From positions 124,001 to 188,000 of the forward strand of contig NZ_MZNT01000014.1 in NCBI RefSeq assembly GCF_002042965.1: a stretch of 64,000 nt of DNA, read 5' to 3'. Of this stretch, positions 31,844 to 40,974 are shown piece by piece; the first letter of the stretch is position 1; each line of letters opens with the position of its first letter. The notes below the pieces were generated by a model that was not told the origin of the DNA, did no database searches, and was given only the letters and a program-made list of their open reading frames with translations. The translations under genes were made by a program, and so were the position numbers. Origin of the DNA: Paenibacillus sp. 32352. GTDB taxonomy: Bacteria > Bacillota > Bacilli > Paenibacillales > NBRC-103111.

Positions 31844-33967
31844 ATGCTGAAGCCTTTTGTCAAACCGCTTGTGGCTGCCGTATTGCTGTCACAGATTCCT
31901 CTGCCGGCTCTTCCCGGCGGTGCTTACATAGCAGAAGCCTCATCGGTAACAGGGGCAACCTATCAAACGCCCAAATATACCCGGCTCTCGCCCGGGGTCT
32001 CCGAGATGACCATGACGTTAAATACGGTCTATACAACCTACTACTATGCGCTCGGCGAGCCGGGCGTATCCGCCGAAGTGTCGGCATTATGCACCTATTC
32101 GATAACCGATACGAAGGTGGCCACCGTCAATTCCCGCGGAGTCGTCACGGCCGTAGGTCCAGGGACCACCGTGTTGACGATCCGTTACAACGATTTGACT
32201 GCCTCCATTCCGGTTACAGTCGAGAACATCACGCCGCAGGAGCAGAAGCAACAGCAGCAGACAACGGTCAGCAACCCGGTGGTCAACGAGCCTGTCGTAC
32301 CTACCTCTACCCTCGACGTGTACTCCGGAATCGATATGTCCCGGCTTTCCACACATCGTCAAGCCTCGCTGGAGCTCATAAATAAACTTAGACGGGCCGT
32401 AGGCGTACCGGCGGTTTCTATTAACGAGAATTTGAACAAGGCATCCCAGGCCCATGCCAATTATCAGGAGATCGATAAAAAGATGGGGCACACCGAGGAA
32501 CAGGGCAAACCGGGCTTCTCCGGCGCCGGTCCCTGGGATCGCGCCAAAGCCTTCGGATATGCGTCCGCAGGCGGGGTCGGCGAGACCGTAGCCTCCACCG
32601 GCACATCTCCGTCAGGAGCGGCCCAGGTGCTGATCGACGCTCCGTTTCACCGGATCATTTTGCTGATGCCATCGTTCCGCGAGGTTGGGATAGGCGTCTC
32701 TAACGGCTATACCGTTATTAACCCGGGTACCAAGGAGTACACGTACAACGCCCAGAACTATAAACCTGTGTACTATCCTTACAACGGCCAGACCGGGGTC
32801 CCCTCCTACTGGCATGCTTATGAAACCCCTAATCCGCTGCAATATTACGGCAAAAACGGGGCCAAGGTCGGCTATCCGATCTCCGTCAGCACCACGTCGG
32901 GAGGCAAGCTTAGTCACTTGAGCGCACAAATTAGCGATGCCTCCGGCAATCAGGTCGACTATTATTTGGTGGATTCCAAGCACTCGGGCAATGAGAATGC
33001 GATTTTGTACATCCCCAAAGAGCCTCTTAAGCCGAATACCGCCTATACGGTAACGGTCCGTTATCAAGCGAGCAACCTTATGGAGAGCTCTGCTTCAACG
33101 GAGGAGCAGCAAACCTGGAGCTTTACGACTCAAGGCGATGCCATAGATTCATTGGTTCCGAACGGCTCCTATCCCGCTTCCGTCGAAGTAGGCGGCACGA
33201 TCAAGATTCCCGGCTTTTCGGCCAACTACATGAGCGGAACGAAAACCGACGTGTCCTCATCCGTACAATTCACGTCGGATTCAGATCATGTCGTGATCCA
33301 AAACGGCATCATTCAAGGGATAAAAGCCGGCTCTGCCAAGATTACGGCGAGCTTCGGAGGCAAGGATTTCAGCTATACAGTGCATATCAAAGAAAAGTCC
33401 GCCGCAGCTGTAGACAGTGTCGTCCAGGTTTCACCGCCTGTGCAGTCCCGGGATTCCTTCCGGGATATCGGCTCGCATTGGGCGAAAGCCTCGATTGAAT
33501 GGGCCCGGCAGTACCAAGTCGTCGACGGCTATTCCGATGGAACGTTCCGCCCCGACGGACAAGTGACCGAGGCCGAGTTTCTGGCCATGCTGTTCCGGAT
33601 GTATCCGGGCAGCGTTCAAGACTTGCAGGCTCAGGCGGATTCCGGCAGCTGGAGCGATAAGTTCTATGAGTACGCACGGTATTTCCGGCTAGGCCTTAGT
33701 GGAGACTCACGCGACCAAGCGATTCAGCGGGTTCAAGTTGCCCGGATTATCGGGGGCTTGAACGGCAAGCATTATGCGGATGACCAGGATGCCATTCGTT
33801 TCCTGCTCAGCAGCGGCTATTCTGAGGGTAAGACGGCGGCGACGGTGGAGGGGTATGGCGGCAGCGATCCGTTAACCAGAGCCGAAGCGCTGCAATTTTT
33901 GCGAAATCTTCAGGACAAAGGGTTCACTCAGCTGCTGAAGAAACCTGAAACGCCCACCGTTAACTAA
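31844..33967 (+). CDS. Secreted CAP-domain protein with Ig-like and S-layer homology regions
   Basis: 707 residues. Signal peptide about 1-33. Then a Big_2-like Ig domain (about 40-127: TDTKVATVNSRGVVTAVGPG), a Gln-rich linker, a CAP/SCP domain (about 165-300: LELINKLRRAVGVPAVSINE, ASQAHANYQEIDKKMGHTEE), a beta-rich segment, a second Big_2 domain (GIIQGIKAGSAKITASFGGK), and C-terminal SLH-type repeats (FRDIGSHWAKASIEWARQYQ, VVDGYSDGTFRPDGQVTEAE). SLH repeats tether proteins to pyruvylated cell-wall polymers. Of the CAP residues, the HANYQ and GHTEEQG histidines are visible; the activity of bacterial CAP domains is unresolved. It is monocistronic with a terminator at 34046. Confidence 0.88.
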   Translation: MLKPFVKPLVAAVLLSQIPLPALPGGAYIAEASSVTGATYQTPKYTRLSPGVSEMTMTLNTVYTTYYYALGEPGVSAEVSALCTYSITDTKVATVNSRGVVTAVGPGTTVLTIRYNDLTASIPVTVENITPQEQKQQQQTTVSNPVVNEPVVPTSTLDVYSGIDMSRLSTHRQASLELINKLRRAVGVPAVSINENLNKASQAHANYQEIDKKMGHTEEQGKPGFSGAGPWDRAKAFGYASAGGVGETVASTGTSPSGAAQVLIDAPFHRIILLMPSFREVGIGVSNGYTVINPGTKEYTYNAQNYKPVYYPYNGQTGVPSYWHAYETPNPLQYYGKNGAKVGYPISVSTTSGGKLSHLSAQISDASGNQVDYYLVDSKHSGNENAILYIPKEPLKPNTAYTVTVRYQASNLMESSASTEEQQTWSFTTQGDAIDSLVPNGSYPASVEVGGTIKIPGFSANYMSGTKTDVSSSVQFTSDSDHVVIQNGIIQGIKAGSAKITASFGGKDFSYTVHIKEKSAAAVDSVVQVSPPVQSRDSFRDIGSHWAKASIEWARQYQVVDGYSDGTFRPDGQVTEAEFLAMLFRMYPGSVQDLQAQADSGSWSDKFYEYARYFRLGLSGDSRDQAIQRVQVARIIGGLNGKHYADDQDAIRFLLSSGYSEGKTAATVEGYGGSDPLTRAEALQFLRNLQDKGFTQLLKKPETPTVN

Positions 33968-34045
33968 TAGACGGATTCATTAATCAACGTTGAAATAGCA
34001 TGCCCGGCAGGTTGGGCGGCAGCTATTCATTACCGCTTTGATTCC

Positions 34046-34074
34046 AAGACGAGCCATCCGTTGGCTCGTCTTTT
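34046..34074. terminator. Intrinsic terminator of the CAP-SLH gene
   Basis: AAGACGAGCCA pairs with TGGCTCGTCTT over a 5-nt loop, with T residues on the plus strand. It can also serve the convergent TetR gene. Confidence 0.8.
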
Positions 34075-34093
34075 CGCTGTTCCCGATGTTTCG

Positions 34094-34708
34094 CTACTCC
34101 GATGGAAGCGACAACTGCGTTGGCCCCAGCATATGAAGCCGATTCAATTGCTTAGCCATATAATCGGCCGAATAAGGCATGTCATGCTCCAGCCAATGCT
34201 TCATAATTCCAATATGAGCCGACGTCGCATAACGGATTATGAGCTCCCTCGGGAGAGAGAGCCTGCGTTCATCAGGCTGTGCCAGCGCCTGTCTTGCAAA
34301 CAGCGCTTCCTGAATCACTTGCTCCATGCGACCGGCAAAGCCGGGAACCCCGTTCGGCCCCAGCATTACTTTATAGAACGGGGCGTGGGCAGCCAAATGC
34401 TCAAACTGCCGGACAAAGGATACGGGAGGAACCTCTGTGCTCATCTGCAATTGTTGGGCCGAAAAATGGTCGGGCAGCTGCATCGTCTGCTTCAGCTCCT
34501 CCAGCATCCCATCCACCAGACTCCTCAACAAAGCGTATTTGTCCTCATAATGCAAATAAAACGTAGCTCGGTTAATCATCGCACGAGACGTGATATCCCG
34601 AACCGTCGTCCGATCAAAGCCCTGCTCCTTCATCAGCGAGATCAGCGCATCCCGAATACATTGCAGCGTGCGCTGAACCCGAAGATCCGTCGTTTCCTTC
34701 ATCGACAT
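34094..34708 (-). CDS. TetR-family repressor of the adjacent MFS exporter
   Basis: 204 residues. The N-terminal HTH reads LISLMKEQGFDRTTVRDITS and MINRATFYLHYEDKYALLRS, typical of TetR; the C-terminal part (TetR_C-like, with VSFVRQFEHLAAHAPFYKVM) is the ligand domain seen in YxbF/DhaS-like regulators. The ATG at 34708 follows AAGGAGG. It is divergent from a DHA2-family exporter, and matching CAACAC/GTGTTG dyads lie upstream of each gene, which points to autoregulation and control of the exporter. Confidence 0.9.
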   Translation of the reverse strand: MSMKETTDLRVQRTLQCIRDALISLMKEQGFDRTTVRDITSRAMINRATFYLHYEDKYALLRSLVDGMLEELKQTMQLPDHFSAQQLQMSTEVPPVSFVRQFEHLAAHAPFYKVMLGPNGVPGFAGRMEQVIQEALFARQALAQPDERRLSLPRELIIRYATSAHIGIMKHWLEHDMPYSADYMAKQLNRLHMLGPTQLSLPSE

Positions 34709-34742
34709 GATATCCTCCTTCTGTCTAACATGATCATTTTAT

Positions 34743-34770
34743 ACAACACTTCACCGGATTAGTGTTACAA
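34743..34770. promoter_or_regulatory. Candidate TetR operator near tetR
   Basis: ACAACACT and AGTGTTACAA form an interrupted dyad with 10 nt between arms, about 35 bp upstream of the tetR start. The arms match those of the site at 34849-34861. Confidence 0.5.
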
Positions 34771-34848
34771 ATGCTGCATCCCGGCTGTTATTGTTGGTTG
34801 CCGGTTTCCGGTCTGAGAGGTAATATAATCGACACATCATTGTAAATA

Positions 34849-34861
34849 CAACACAGTGTTG
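34849..34861. promoter_or_regulatory. Candidate TetR operator before the MFS gene
   Basis: A perfect dyad, CAACAC-A-GTGTTG, placed downstream of a TATAAT at 34824-34829 and 22 bp before the MFS start. Confidence 0.55.
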
Positions 34862-34883
34862 ATTATAACGGAGGTAGAGAACG

Positions 34884-36383
34884 ATGTCTATGAAGGAAAA
34901 GAATTCAAAATGGGTCATGGCGGGGCTGCTCATCGGACTGATCTTGTCTTCCCTTGACCAAACCATCGTGGCAGCTGCAATGCCCACGATTACCAGGCAG
35001 TTAGGCGTTCTCTCGCTGTATAGCTGGGTATTTACCGTCTATATGCTGGCATCAACAGCCATCATGCCGATCTACGGGAAGCTGGCCGATCTGTTCGGCC
35101 GCAAACGTATTTTTTTATTCGGCCTGCTGCTGTTTCTGACAGGGTCGCTATGGTGCGGCTTCGCTTCGACGATGCCCCAGCTGATTATCTTTCGAGGAAT
35201 ACAAGGGCTCGGCGCCGGGGCACTAATGCCGATTTCCTTCACGATCATCGCGGACATTTACTCTCCCGAGCAGCGGGTCCGATTTATGGGATTGTTCAGT
35301 ACGCTGTTCGCCGCATCAAGTATAGGCGGACCTGTGATAGGAGGAATGCTCGTTCAGTGGAACTGGAGCTGGATTTTTTTTATCAACCTCCCATTCGGAT
35401 TGGCCGCATGGATTATGTTGGCTTGGTCTCTCGCAGAACCGACGCGAACAGCGGGCAAACCAAGGATCGATTGGCTCGGAGCATTGACCTTTACCGGCGC
35501 TGTAGTCTCCTTACTGCTGGCGCTCGTCATGGGGGGCAACATGTATGCTTGGAACAGCGGCGCCATTCTCGGATTATTTGGAGGCGGCGCTTTACTCCTT
35601 GCAGCCTTTCTGCGGGTGGAGCTCAAGGTTCCGGAGCCGTTGATTCCGCTGCAGCTGTTTCGAATTCGTACGATCTCCTGCAGCAATATCGCCGGATTTT
35701 TCGTCAGCGCCGCCCTATTCGGAGCTATCGCTTACATCCCGTTATTCGCACAGGGAGTTATCGGAGTATCTCCTTCCGCTACCGGGTACGTTCTGGTTCC
35801 CCTTATGCTTGCAACTGTAGTGACTACTATGGGCTCCAGAAGATGGCTGACGATGGTTTCGTACCGAACCGTTCTTGCAGCGAGCTTGACCATGACCTTG
35901 ATCGGCTTCTTGCTGTTCTCCCGGATGAGCATCGATACAACCCTAGTGCAGCTCGTGATGTATATGGTGGTTACCGGACTGGGGCTTGGCGCGATCTTTC
36001 CTGCTTTGGGGACGGCGGCGCAGCACGCGGTGAGCTGGGAGCGGCGAGGGGCGGCGACGTCCTCCAACCAGTTTTTCAGGTCTGTCGGCGGCACCTTTGG
36101 CATCAGCATCATGGGCGGGATTCTTACGAGAGGGACTGCGGCCAGACTGGAGCATGGAAGCACCATGACGTACGGGCAGCTGCAGCAGTTCACCGACCCG
36201 GAGCTATTATTAAACCAAGAAGTGCGTTCCGGAATGCCGGATTCGGTGCTGCTGGAGCTTGAGCGGGCGTTCAGCGGCGCTCTCAGCGATATGTTCCTGC
36301 TGGGTGCGCTGTTTGTTACCGTCAGCTTGCTGGCCGGCATTGCCATAGGAGGCGCAAGGTTAAGCGACAGTGCCTCTAAATGA
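34884..36383 (+). CDS. MFS multidrug exporter, DHA2 (EmrB/QacA) family
   Basis: 499 residues, 14 membrane helices. Diagnostic motifs: SSLDQTIVAAAMPTITRQLG (helix 1, D1 motif), GKLADLFGRKRIFLFGLLLF (motif A), RGIQGLGAGALMPISFTII (motif B), and GPVIGGMLVQWNWSWIFFIN (motif C, the antiporter signature). Exports cationic drugs or other small amphiphiles with H+ antiport. The ATG at 34884 follows GGAGGT. The divergent TetR regulator and shared operators indicate drug-inducible expression. A structured repeat follows 18 bp after the stop. Confidence 0.92.
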   Translation: MSMKEKNSKWVMAGLLIGLILSSLDQTIVAAAMPTITRQLGVLSLYSWVFTVYMLASTAIMPIYGKLADLFGRKRIFLFGLLLFLTGSLWCGFASTMPQLIIFRGIQGLGAGALMPISFTIIADIYSPEQRVRFMGLFSTLFAASSIGGPVIGGMLVQWNWSWIFFINLPFGLAAWIMLAWSLAEPTRTAGKPRIDWLGALTFTGAVVSLLLALVMGGNMYAWNSGAILGLFGGGALLLAAFLRVELKVPEPLIPLQLFRIRTISCSNIAGFFVSAALFGAIAYIPLFAQGVIGVSPSATGYVLVPLMLATVVTTMGSRRWLTMVSYRTVLAASLTMTLIGFLLFSRMSIDTTLVQLVMYMVVTGLGLGAIFPALGTAAQHAVSWERRGAATSSNQFFRSVGGTFGISIMGGILTRGTAARLEHGSTMTYGQLQQFTDPELLLNQEVRSGMPDSVLLELERAFSGALSDMFLLGALFVTVSLLAGIAIGGARLSDSASK

Positions 36384-36400
36384 AAATAGCCCCACAAGGC

Positions 36401-36594
36401 TGTCGAGGATTTGTTTTACGTGACTATGCTGCATATGGAGGTGGGGTATGCCTCGGAGGAATTTACGTCCGCCTTTGAAACCCGTGAAAATACCGCTAAC
36501 TCTAACCAAAATCGCGGGTTTCAATAGCGGCTGGAGGGACATACCCCATCGGGGTATATTTTCAATAGTTCAAGCTCTATAGGTTTCTCGACAA
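36401..36594 (+). repeat. Structured mobile repeat, copy 1 (plus orientation)
   Basis: 194 bp, bounded by TGTCGAG and CTCGACA. The core folds on the plus strand: outer helix GGTGGGGTATG with CATACCCCATC, inner helix TTGAAACCCGTGA with TCGCGGGTTTCAA (13 bp, one G-U), loop ACCGCTA, then TAGCGG directly after the inner helix, able to pair with the loop as a pseudoknot. Segments TCCGCC and GGCTGGA flank the inner helix. It lies between the convergent MFS and 989-residue protein genes. AGCCCCACA occurs on both sides (36389-36397; 36599-36607), but not flush with the ends. Confidence 0.8.
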
Positions 36595-36662
36595 ACTCAG
36601 CCCCACATAGTAAGGCCCTCTCCGAAGCCGATTCAGGTAATGTGAGGAGTCCCGAAACCAGC

Positions 36663-36703
36663 AAAAAACGGCAGCCAGAACAGAGACGCTGTTCCGGCTA
36701 CCG
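36663..36703 (-). terminator. Intrinsic terminator of the 989-residue secreted protein gene
   Basis: Minus-strand stem CGGTAGCCGGAACAG with CTGTTCTGGCTGCCG (15 bp with mismatches) and a six-T tail, 30 bp after the stop. Confidence 0.8.
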
Positions 36704-36733
36704 CAGCCATACATGACTTTAGGTAAGAATCGG

Positions 36734-39703
36734 TTAACGGGAAATGTTTTGCAGCAAATAAGCAAGATGCTGAGCCAGCTGCTCTCGGGCGGAAGCCGTC
36801 ATTTTGCCCTTGGCCGCATCCTTCTCCACCGTATCTTGAAGATCGTTCAAATGCTTGATGGCTTGATCCTTATGGCCTTTCTCCAACTGTTTTTCCGCAT
36901 TGGACAGCTTGGCCTTCAGGGAATTGGCTTCCCCGTTATTTTTGAACTGGCCGTTCTTATCCAGCTGATCGATTAAGGCTTGCACAGCGGAGAAGCTGGT
37001 GCTGAACGTGATCTCGAAGCTGAAGCTTTGCTCGGCCGTATTTCCGGCAGCATCCTCAACGTGGTACTGTACCGTATGGGAACCGAGTCCCACTTGCTTC
37101 GCCTGAAGCGATTGACCGGAGGCAATCTCTTTACCATCCAGAAGGAGCTTTTGGGAAGCGATGCCGGACAATCCGTCCGTTGCAGCCAGCTCGAAGGTAA
37201 AGGCTTCATCATAGGTGATGCTATGAACGCTTTGGCCCGATTGCGTCAGACGCACGGTCGGTGCCGTTTTATCGAGACGAATGAGGAGCGATTGCACCTC
37301 TTCCTTGTTTCCGGCGTTATCGACGGAATAATATTGCAGACGGGTGTCACCTTCGGAGGAAACGGTCACCGGAGCTGTATAGCCCGTCCATTCTCCGCCG
37401 TTCGGGTTGTACAAGGTCGATGCAACTCCTGTTCCGGTATCCGTTGCGGATAACGTCACTGTCACATCCTCACGGTACCAGCCGCTGCTGTTCGGCGTTC
37501 CGGACAAGTCAGCCGTTGTGACAGGAGCAGACGAATCTACAGCCGTAAAATCGCTTAAACCGCGAGGCTTCAGCTGATAATTATCCTTGAAAATGGCCGC
37601 AACTCCACGGACAGTTACAACTTGCCCCTCCTGATAAGGGAACTTATCCAGCGTGAGCCCTGTACGGCCGTCAACGCGCACATGGTTGGTAGTTGAGCCG
37701 GACGTCGCGTCGAATTCAAAGGAACCCGCCGGAGTGGCGGCGACTACATTATGAATGGTAACGTTGGACAGCTCAATAAGCTGGCCCTGGTTATTCTCAT
37801 TGACGGAGGAAGCTGCCTTCACTGTAGGAAGCTCGGCTGTACCGGTCTTCGCGATAGCTACAGGCGAGGCCAGCTCAAGCTCCGAGTTATAGTGAGTAAG
37901 CGAAGCGGTAACCTTCACCTTGTCTCCTTGGTGGAAGCCGCTTTGGCTTTGGAATACATAGATTCCGGCGGTACCATCCTGAAGATAGAATGCTTGCCCG
38001 CCGAAAGCCCCTGGCTCCGTGGTCACGATACCTTCTACGGTAACAAGGGTATTGTCCGCCTTGCTCCGCGCATCCGCTATCGAAATTTGGTCAGGTACAG
38101 GCGGCTTGTCCTCGGGAAGCGGCTCGGCCGGCACATTCGCCAAGGTAACCGATTCGGTCTTGAGGTTATTGCCGTTTTGTCTTAAACGCAGACTTGCCGC
38201 GCCTGTAGTTTCAGGCTTAATGCGAACCGTGAGATCCTTGTAGGCATGGCCCAAGCCATCGGCGGTCATGCTGAAAGCAGAGCTGTAGCCATATGCGGTC
38301 GGCCAAGTGCCGTCGGCATTTTGAATCTGGGCGACCTGGGTGCCCCCGGTTAAATAAATGCCTGCGCTGAAGCCGGATACCGTTCCGTAAGCCGGCAGGT
38401 TATCCGCAACGACACGGATTTGGAACTGCTGTGCATTCGGCAGCTGTGCCTGATGCACGAAGCTGTACGCTGCAGTTGGAGCGGCTGTTGCACCGCCGTA
38501 GGAGCCCGGCTTAAACGTGGAAGGGTCCCACCATTTGTATCCGGCATCAGGTGCGGCCCATGGCTCCTTCTGAGGCTCAGTGGATGCTTCCGGAGCCTCG
38601 AACGGCAGCAATGGCGTCGGCTGGTCGAGCTGAAGCCCGCTCACGTCGCTCAGCTTCGTATAGCTCTCCTTCTTGCTCAGCCAATTGATAATATTCACGA
38701 GCAGAGTGCCGTCATTTTGTTCTTTAAAGCCGTCATAGGTCGTCTTTCTTTGACCGTTTTCCTCCCGCAAATATTTCGGCGTAGCATCCTCTACAGGAGA
38801 GGAGTCGCCGATAAATGCGGCTTTACCGAGGCCGGACTTGGAAATGGCGACATACGGACCTTCGGCGATACCGCCTCCGGCATATACGCCCTGATCCACC
38901 GCATTAGGCCATGCTTCCTTGGTTTGCGGCAGATAGACGATCCCTTTGGCCCGCGTAGGGTCAATAATTTCAATCGTTGAGCCTGCATGCATTGCAACGG
39001 TAGATACCCCTTTTGTAATACCGAGTGCCTGATCCGGTGCGACTACCTTATCAGTGATGATATCGCCAAGCGCGTTATAGCGGAATCTCACACCGAAATT
39101 TTCATTCAGCCAATCGGAGCTGGCTACACCCTGCATAGCAGCGGAATTCCGTTCCTCCGTGCTCATGCCTTTGGCAGGATCTTCCCAAGCACCGCGGCGA
39201 TAGCCGTTCATAACCTCGGATCCGTCCCACCGGTTTTTATTCCGGTCTGCATTGTAATGGTCAGCGATGAAGAATATGCTGCCGCCGTTTTGAACATACT
39301 GCTTCATGGCCGCTTGCTCCGTCTGCTTGTATGGAACATTGGCTTCCCCTATAACAAAAACATCGTAGCCTTGCAGGTCTTCGAGCGTAATAGGGCTGGA
39401 CTTCCGAAGCTCCTTCACATAATAACCGTTATCCGCCAAGGCGTTGCCAAAATCGGAAAAGCCTCCGTCGATAACCCAATCCGCCGCGCCGGCCGTTTGA
39501 CCGTGGGTGTTATCGAACAAAATCTTTTTACCAGCGTTCTCGTTGACTACTTTAGCGTTGATGAAAGGAGCCGGATCGTTAGGCCCTTCGGCAAAAGCCT
39601 GCTGCCCCCCATCCATAAAGAAAGATTGCAGCGGAAATGCGAGGCTAAGAGCGAGTGTCGTCTTTAACAGCGTTGCCTTCCAATGCATGGATTTGCTCAT
39701 CAT
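36734..39703 (-). CDS. Large modular secreted protein (GATase-like, OB-fold, Ig-like and helical tail)
   Basis: 989 residues with a signal peptide (about 1-38, cut after AFA). Residues about 50-345 form a DUF4350/GldG-like Rossmann domain (KILFDNTHGQTAGAADWVID, YDVFVIGEANVPY, NGGSIFFIADHYNADRNKN). A beta region follows (about 390-520). Then an OB-fold of the YhcR N-terminal type (ISIADARSKADNTLVTVEGI, YLQDGTAGIYVFQSQSGF), an OmpL47/Big-like Ig repeat with YSVDNAGNKEEVQ and a second with YHVEDAAGNTAEQ, and an alpha-helical tail (about 920-989) like FIVAR. No nuclease or protease catalytic motif is recognised. Possibly a surface polymer-binding or nucleic-acid-processing accessory. The ATG follows GGAGGT. 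Confidence 0.75.
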   Translation of the reverse strand: MMSKSMHWKATLLKTTLALSLAFPLQSFFMDGGQQAFAEGPNDPAPFINAKVVNENAGKKILFDNTHGQTAGAADWVIDGGFSDFGNALADNGYYVKELRKSSPITLEDLQGYDVFVIGEANVPYKQTEQAAMKQYVQNGGSIFFIADHYNADRNKNRWDGSEVMNGYRRGAWEDPAKGMSTEERNSAAMQGVASSDWLNENFGVRFRYNALGDIITDKVVAPDQALGITKGVSTVAMHAGSTIEIIDPTRAKGIVYLPQTKEAWPNAVDQGVYAGGGIAEGPYVAISKSGLGKAAFIGDSSPVEDATPKYLREENGQRKTTYDGFKEQNDGTLLVNIINWLSKKESYTKLSDVSGLQLDQPTPLLPFEAPEASTEPQKEPWAAPDAGYKWWDPSTFKPGSYGGATAAPTAAYSFVHQAQLPNAQQFQIRVVADNLPAYGTVSGFSAGIYLTGGTQVAQIQNADGTWPTAYGYSSAFSMTADGLGHAYKDLTVRIKPETTGAASLRLRQNGNNLKTESVTLANVPAEPLPEDKPPVPDQISIADARSKADNTLVTVEGIVTTEPGAFGGQAFYLQDGTAGIYVFQSQSGFHQGDKVKVTASLTHYNSELELASPVAIAKTGTAELPTVKAASSVNENNQGQLIELSNVTIHNVVAATPAGSFEFDATSGSTTNHVRVDGRTGLTLDKFPYQEGQVVTVRGVAAIFKDNYQLKPRGLSDFTAVDSSAPVTTADLSGTPNSSGWYREDVTVTLSATDTGTGVASTLYNPNGGEWTGYTAPVTVSSEGDTRLQYYSVDNAGNKEEVQSLLIRLDKTAPTVRLTQSGQSVHSITYDEAFTFELAATDGLSGIASQKLLLDGKEIASGQSLQAKQVGLGSHTVQYHVEDAAGNTAEQSFSFEITFSTSFSAVQALIDQLDKNGQFKNNGEANSLKAKLSNAEKQLEKGHKDQAIKHLNDLQDTVEKDAAKGKMTASAREQLAQHLAYLLQNISR

Positions 39704-40039
39704 ATACCTCCATTATTTGAATAATAGAACTGCAATTGCATTCTATCACGAAACGATTGAAAGATTTGATAATATTTTATGAAGACAGGAGCATAGGACT
39801 AGGCCGGGAGGAAAAACAGGCATAAAGGTATAGAAGGGCCTTTGATTATCGACAGATTTCGCAGCTTCCGTCCCAAACAGAACATACGTTTATCCTACCC
39901 GGGAATCAGAAGAACGAGTGAATGAAAAAAACTCTATCGAGGCCTTTGAAAGACGCTCGACCGCGTTTAGAGATAGGTTTTATCGCCAAATAAAATTTTC
40001 ACATCCGATGACCTCGGAGGCTTATAAATTCAACTATTC
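39704..40039. other. Intergenic region between the large secreted protein and HIT genes
   Basis: The first 80 bp are AT-rich and probably hold the promoter of the large secreted protein gene. I checked them for 11-bp-spaced TTAACA repeats and found none convincing. Plus-strand frames here lack ribosome binding sites. Nothing else is recognised until the HIT terminator. Confidence 0.5.
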
Positions 40040-40078
40040 AAAAAAAGACTCGCCCTCTATAAAAAGAAGGCAAGTCCT
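40040..40078 (-). terminator. Intrinsic terminator of the HIT gene
   Basis: Minus-strand GGACTTGCC pairs with GGCGAGTC around a 14-nt loop and is followed by seven T residues. Confidence 0.7.
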
Positions 40079-40137
40079 TGGAATTCAGACAATCGGAACA
40101 CTCTGCCGAGTGTGTTGGTGGTTGGCAGCTGATCCTT

Positions 40138-40557
40138 TTACAGATGCTTCTTGATCAGACCGATAATCTCATCGTATTCGGCATCGCTAAGCTGTTGGTT
40201 CGGAGCCGGGTTCATTTCGAACATTTTGCCCCAGGTATATTCATTTTCATACTTCGGAACGATGTGAAAATGAACGTGCGGCATCGTGTCCCCGAAGGCC
40301 CCATAGTTAATTTTGTCCGGAGCGAAGGCCTGCTCGATGGCACGCGCCGTCTGGGCTACGTCCCGCATGTAAGCGTCCTGTTTCTCCTGGGAAAGGTGGA
40401 AAAACTCCGTCTCATGCTCGTTCAAGGCTACGATACACCGTCCGCGGTAAGTCTGCTCTCTGAACAGATACAGCGTAGACACCCGCAGCTGACCGATTTC
40501 GATCATCAGGTTCTCAATCCGTTCGTCCTTCGTACAATAAATACAGCTTTGCGTCAT
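40138..40557 (-). CDS. HIT-family nucleotide hydrolase/transferase
   Basis: 139 residues. The histidine triad is complete: MPHVHFHIVPKYENEY (HxHxH, about residues 98-102). The N-terminus CIYCTKDERIE has a CxxC pair seen in many Hint/HIT proteins, possibly binding zinc. HIT enzymes hydrolyse nucleoside phosphoramidates or dinucleoside polyphosphates. The ATG at 40557 follows AGGGGAG. It is monocistronic. Confidence 0.9.
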   Translation of the reverse strand: MTQSCIYCTKDERIENLMIEIGQLRVSTLYLFREQTYRGRCIVALNEHETEFFHLSQEKQDAYMRDVAQTARAIEQAFAPDKINYGAFGDTMPHVHFHIVPKYENEYTWGKMFEMNPAPNQQLSDAEYDEIIGLIKKHL

Positions 40558-40697
40558 TAGGGGCTCCCCTGCCTTTGGGTTGAATTTACCATGCTCTGCT
40601 TAATAGTAAGCCCGAACCCGTTGGTTTGTCCATGTTCTTTTTCATCATGGCGGAAGGCAAGCGGTGCCGCTCCCCCTATGACGGCGCAAGGCTTCAA

Positions 40698-40925
40698 TTA
40701 GGAGAAATACGGATCAACCGGACCTTCAGAACCTTGAAAAAAAGACCGCCATCCCGACCGTACCGCGGCTCGCCCGGCCCGGATAAGCTCCATCCCCAGT
40801 GCTGCCCAGGACGCCGTGATACAGCGAATCGACCCATCCTTTGCAAGCCGGAACACCGCACAGCGCCTCGCCAGCCAATCATCCCCGCCGCAAGCGGCTA
40901 CATCCGATTCATTGACATACAGCAT
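40698..40925 (-). CDS. Small hypothetical ORF behind Fur-box-like sites
   Basis: 75 residues from an ATG at 40925 (MLYVNESDVAACGGDDWLAR); AGAGG sits very close upstream, so the start is uncertain and the frame is open back to 41051. Two cysteines, no signal peptide and no clear domain. I do not recognise it. It is listed because two Fur-like boxes lie 50-100 bp upstream in the right direction. It may be the remnant of a larger iron-regulated gene. Confidence 0.35.
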   Translation of the reverse strand: MLYVNESDVAACGGDDWLARRCAVFRLAKDGSIRCITASWAALGMELIRAGRAAVRSGWRSFFQGSEGPVDPYFS

Positions 40926-40974
40926 GGCCTCTTTTCCGAACAACAGATAACCCCCTGCAATTGGATTTTCTAAA

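Noticed and set aside
35150..36262. 370-codon plus-strand frame within the MFS gene
   Set aside because: Arg- and Ser-rich out-of-frame reading of an intact 14-helix transporter.
36389..36607. AGCCCCACA on both sides of repeat copy 1 as a target site duplication
   Set aside because: The two copies are not flush with the terminal repeats (4-5 bp gaps), so a simple target duplication cannot be claimed from this copy alone.
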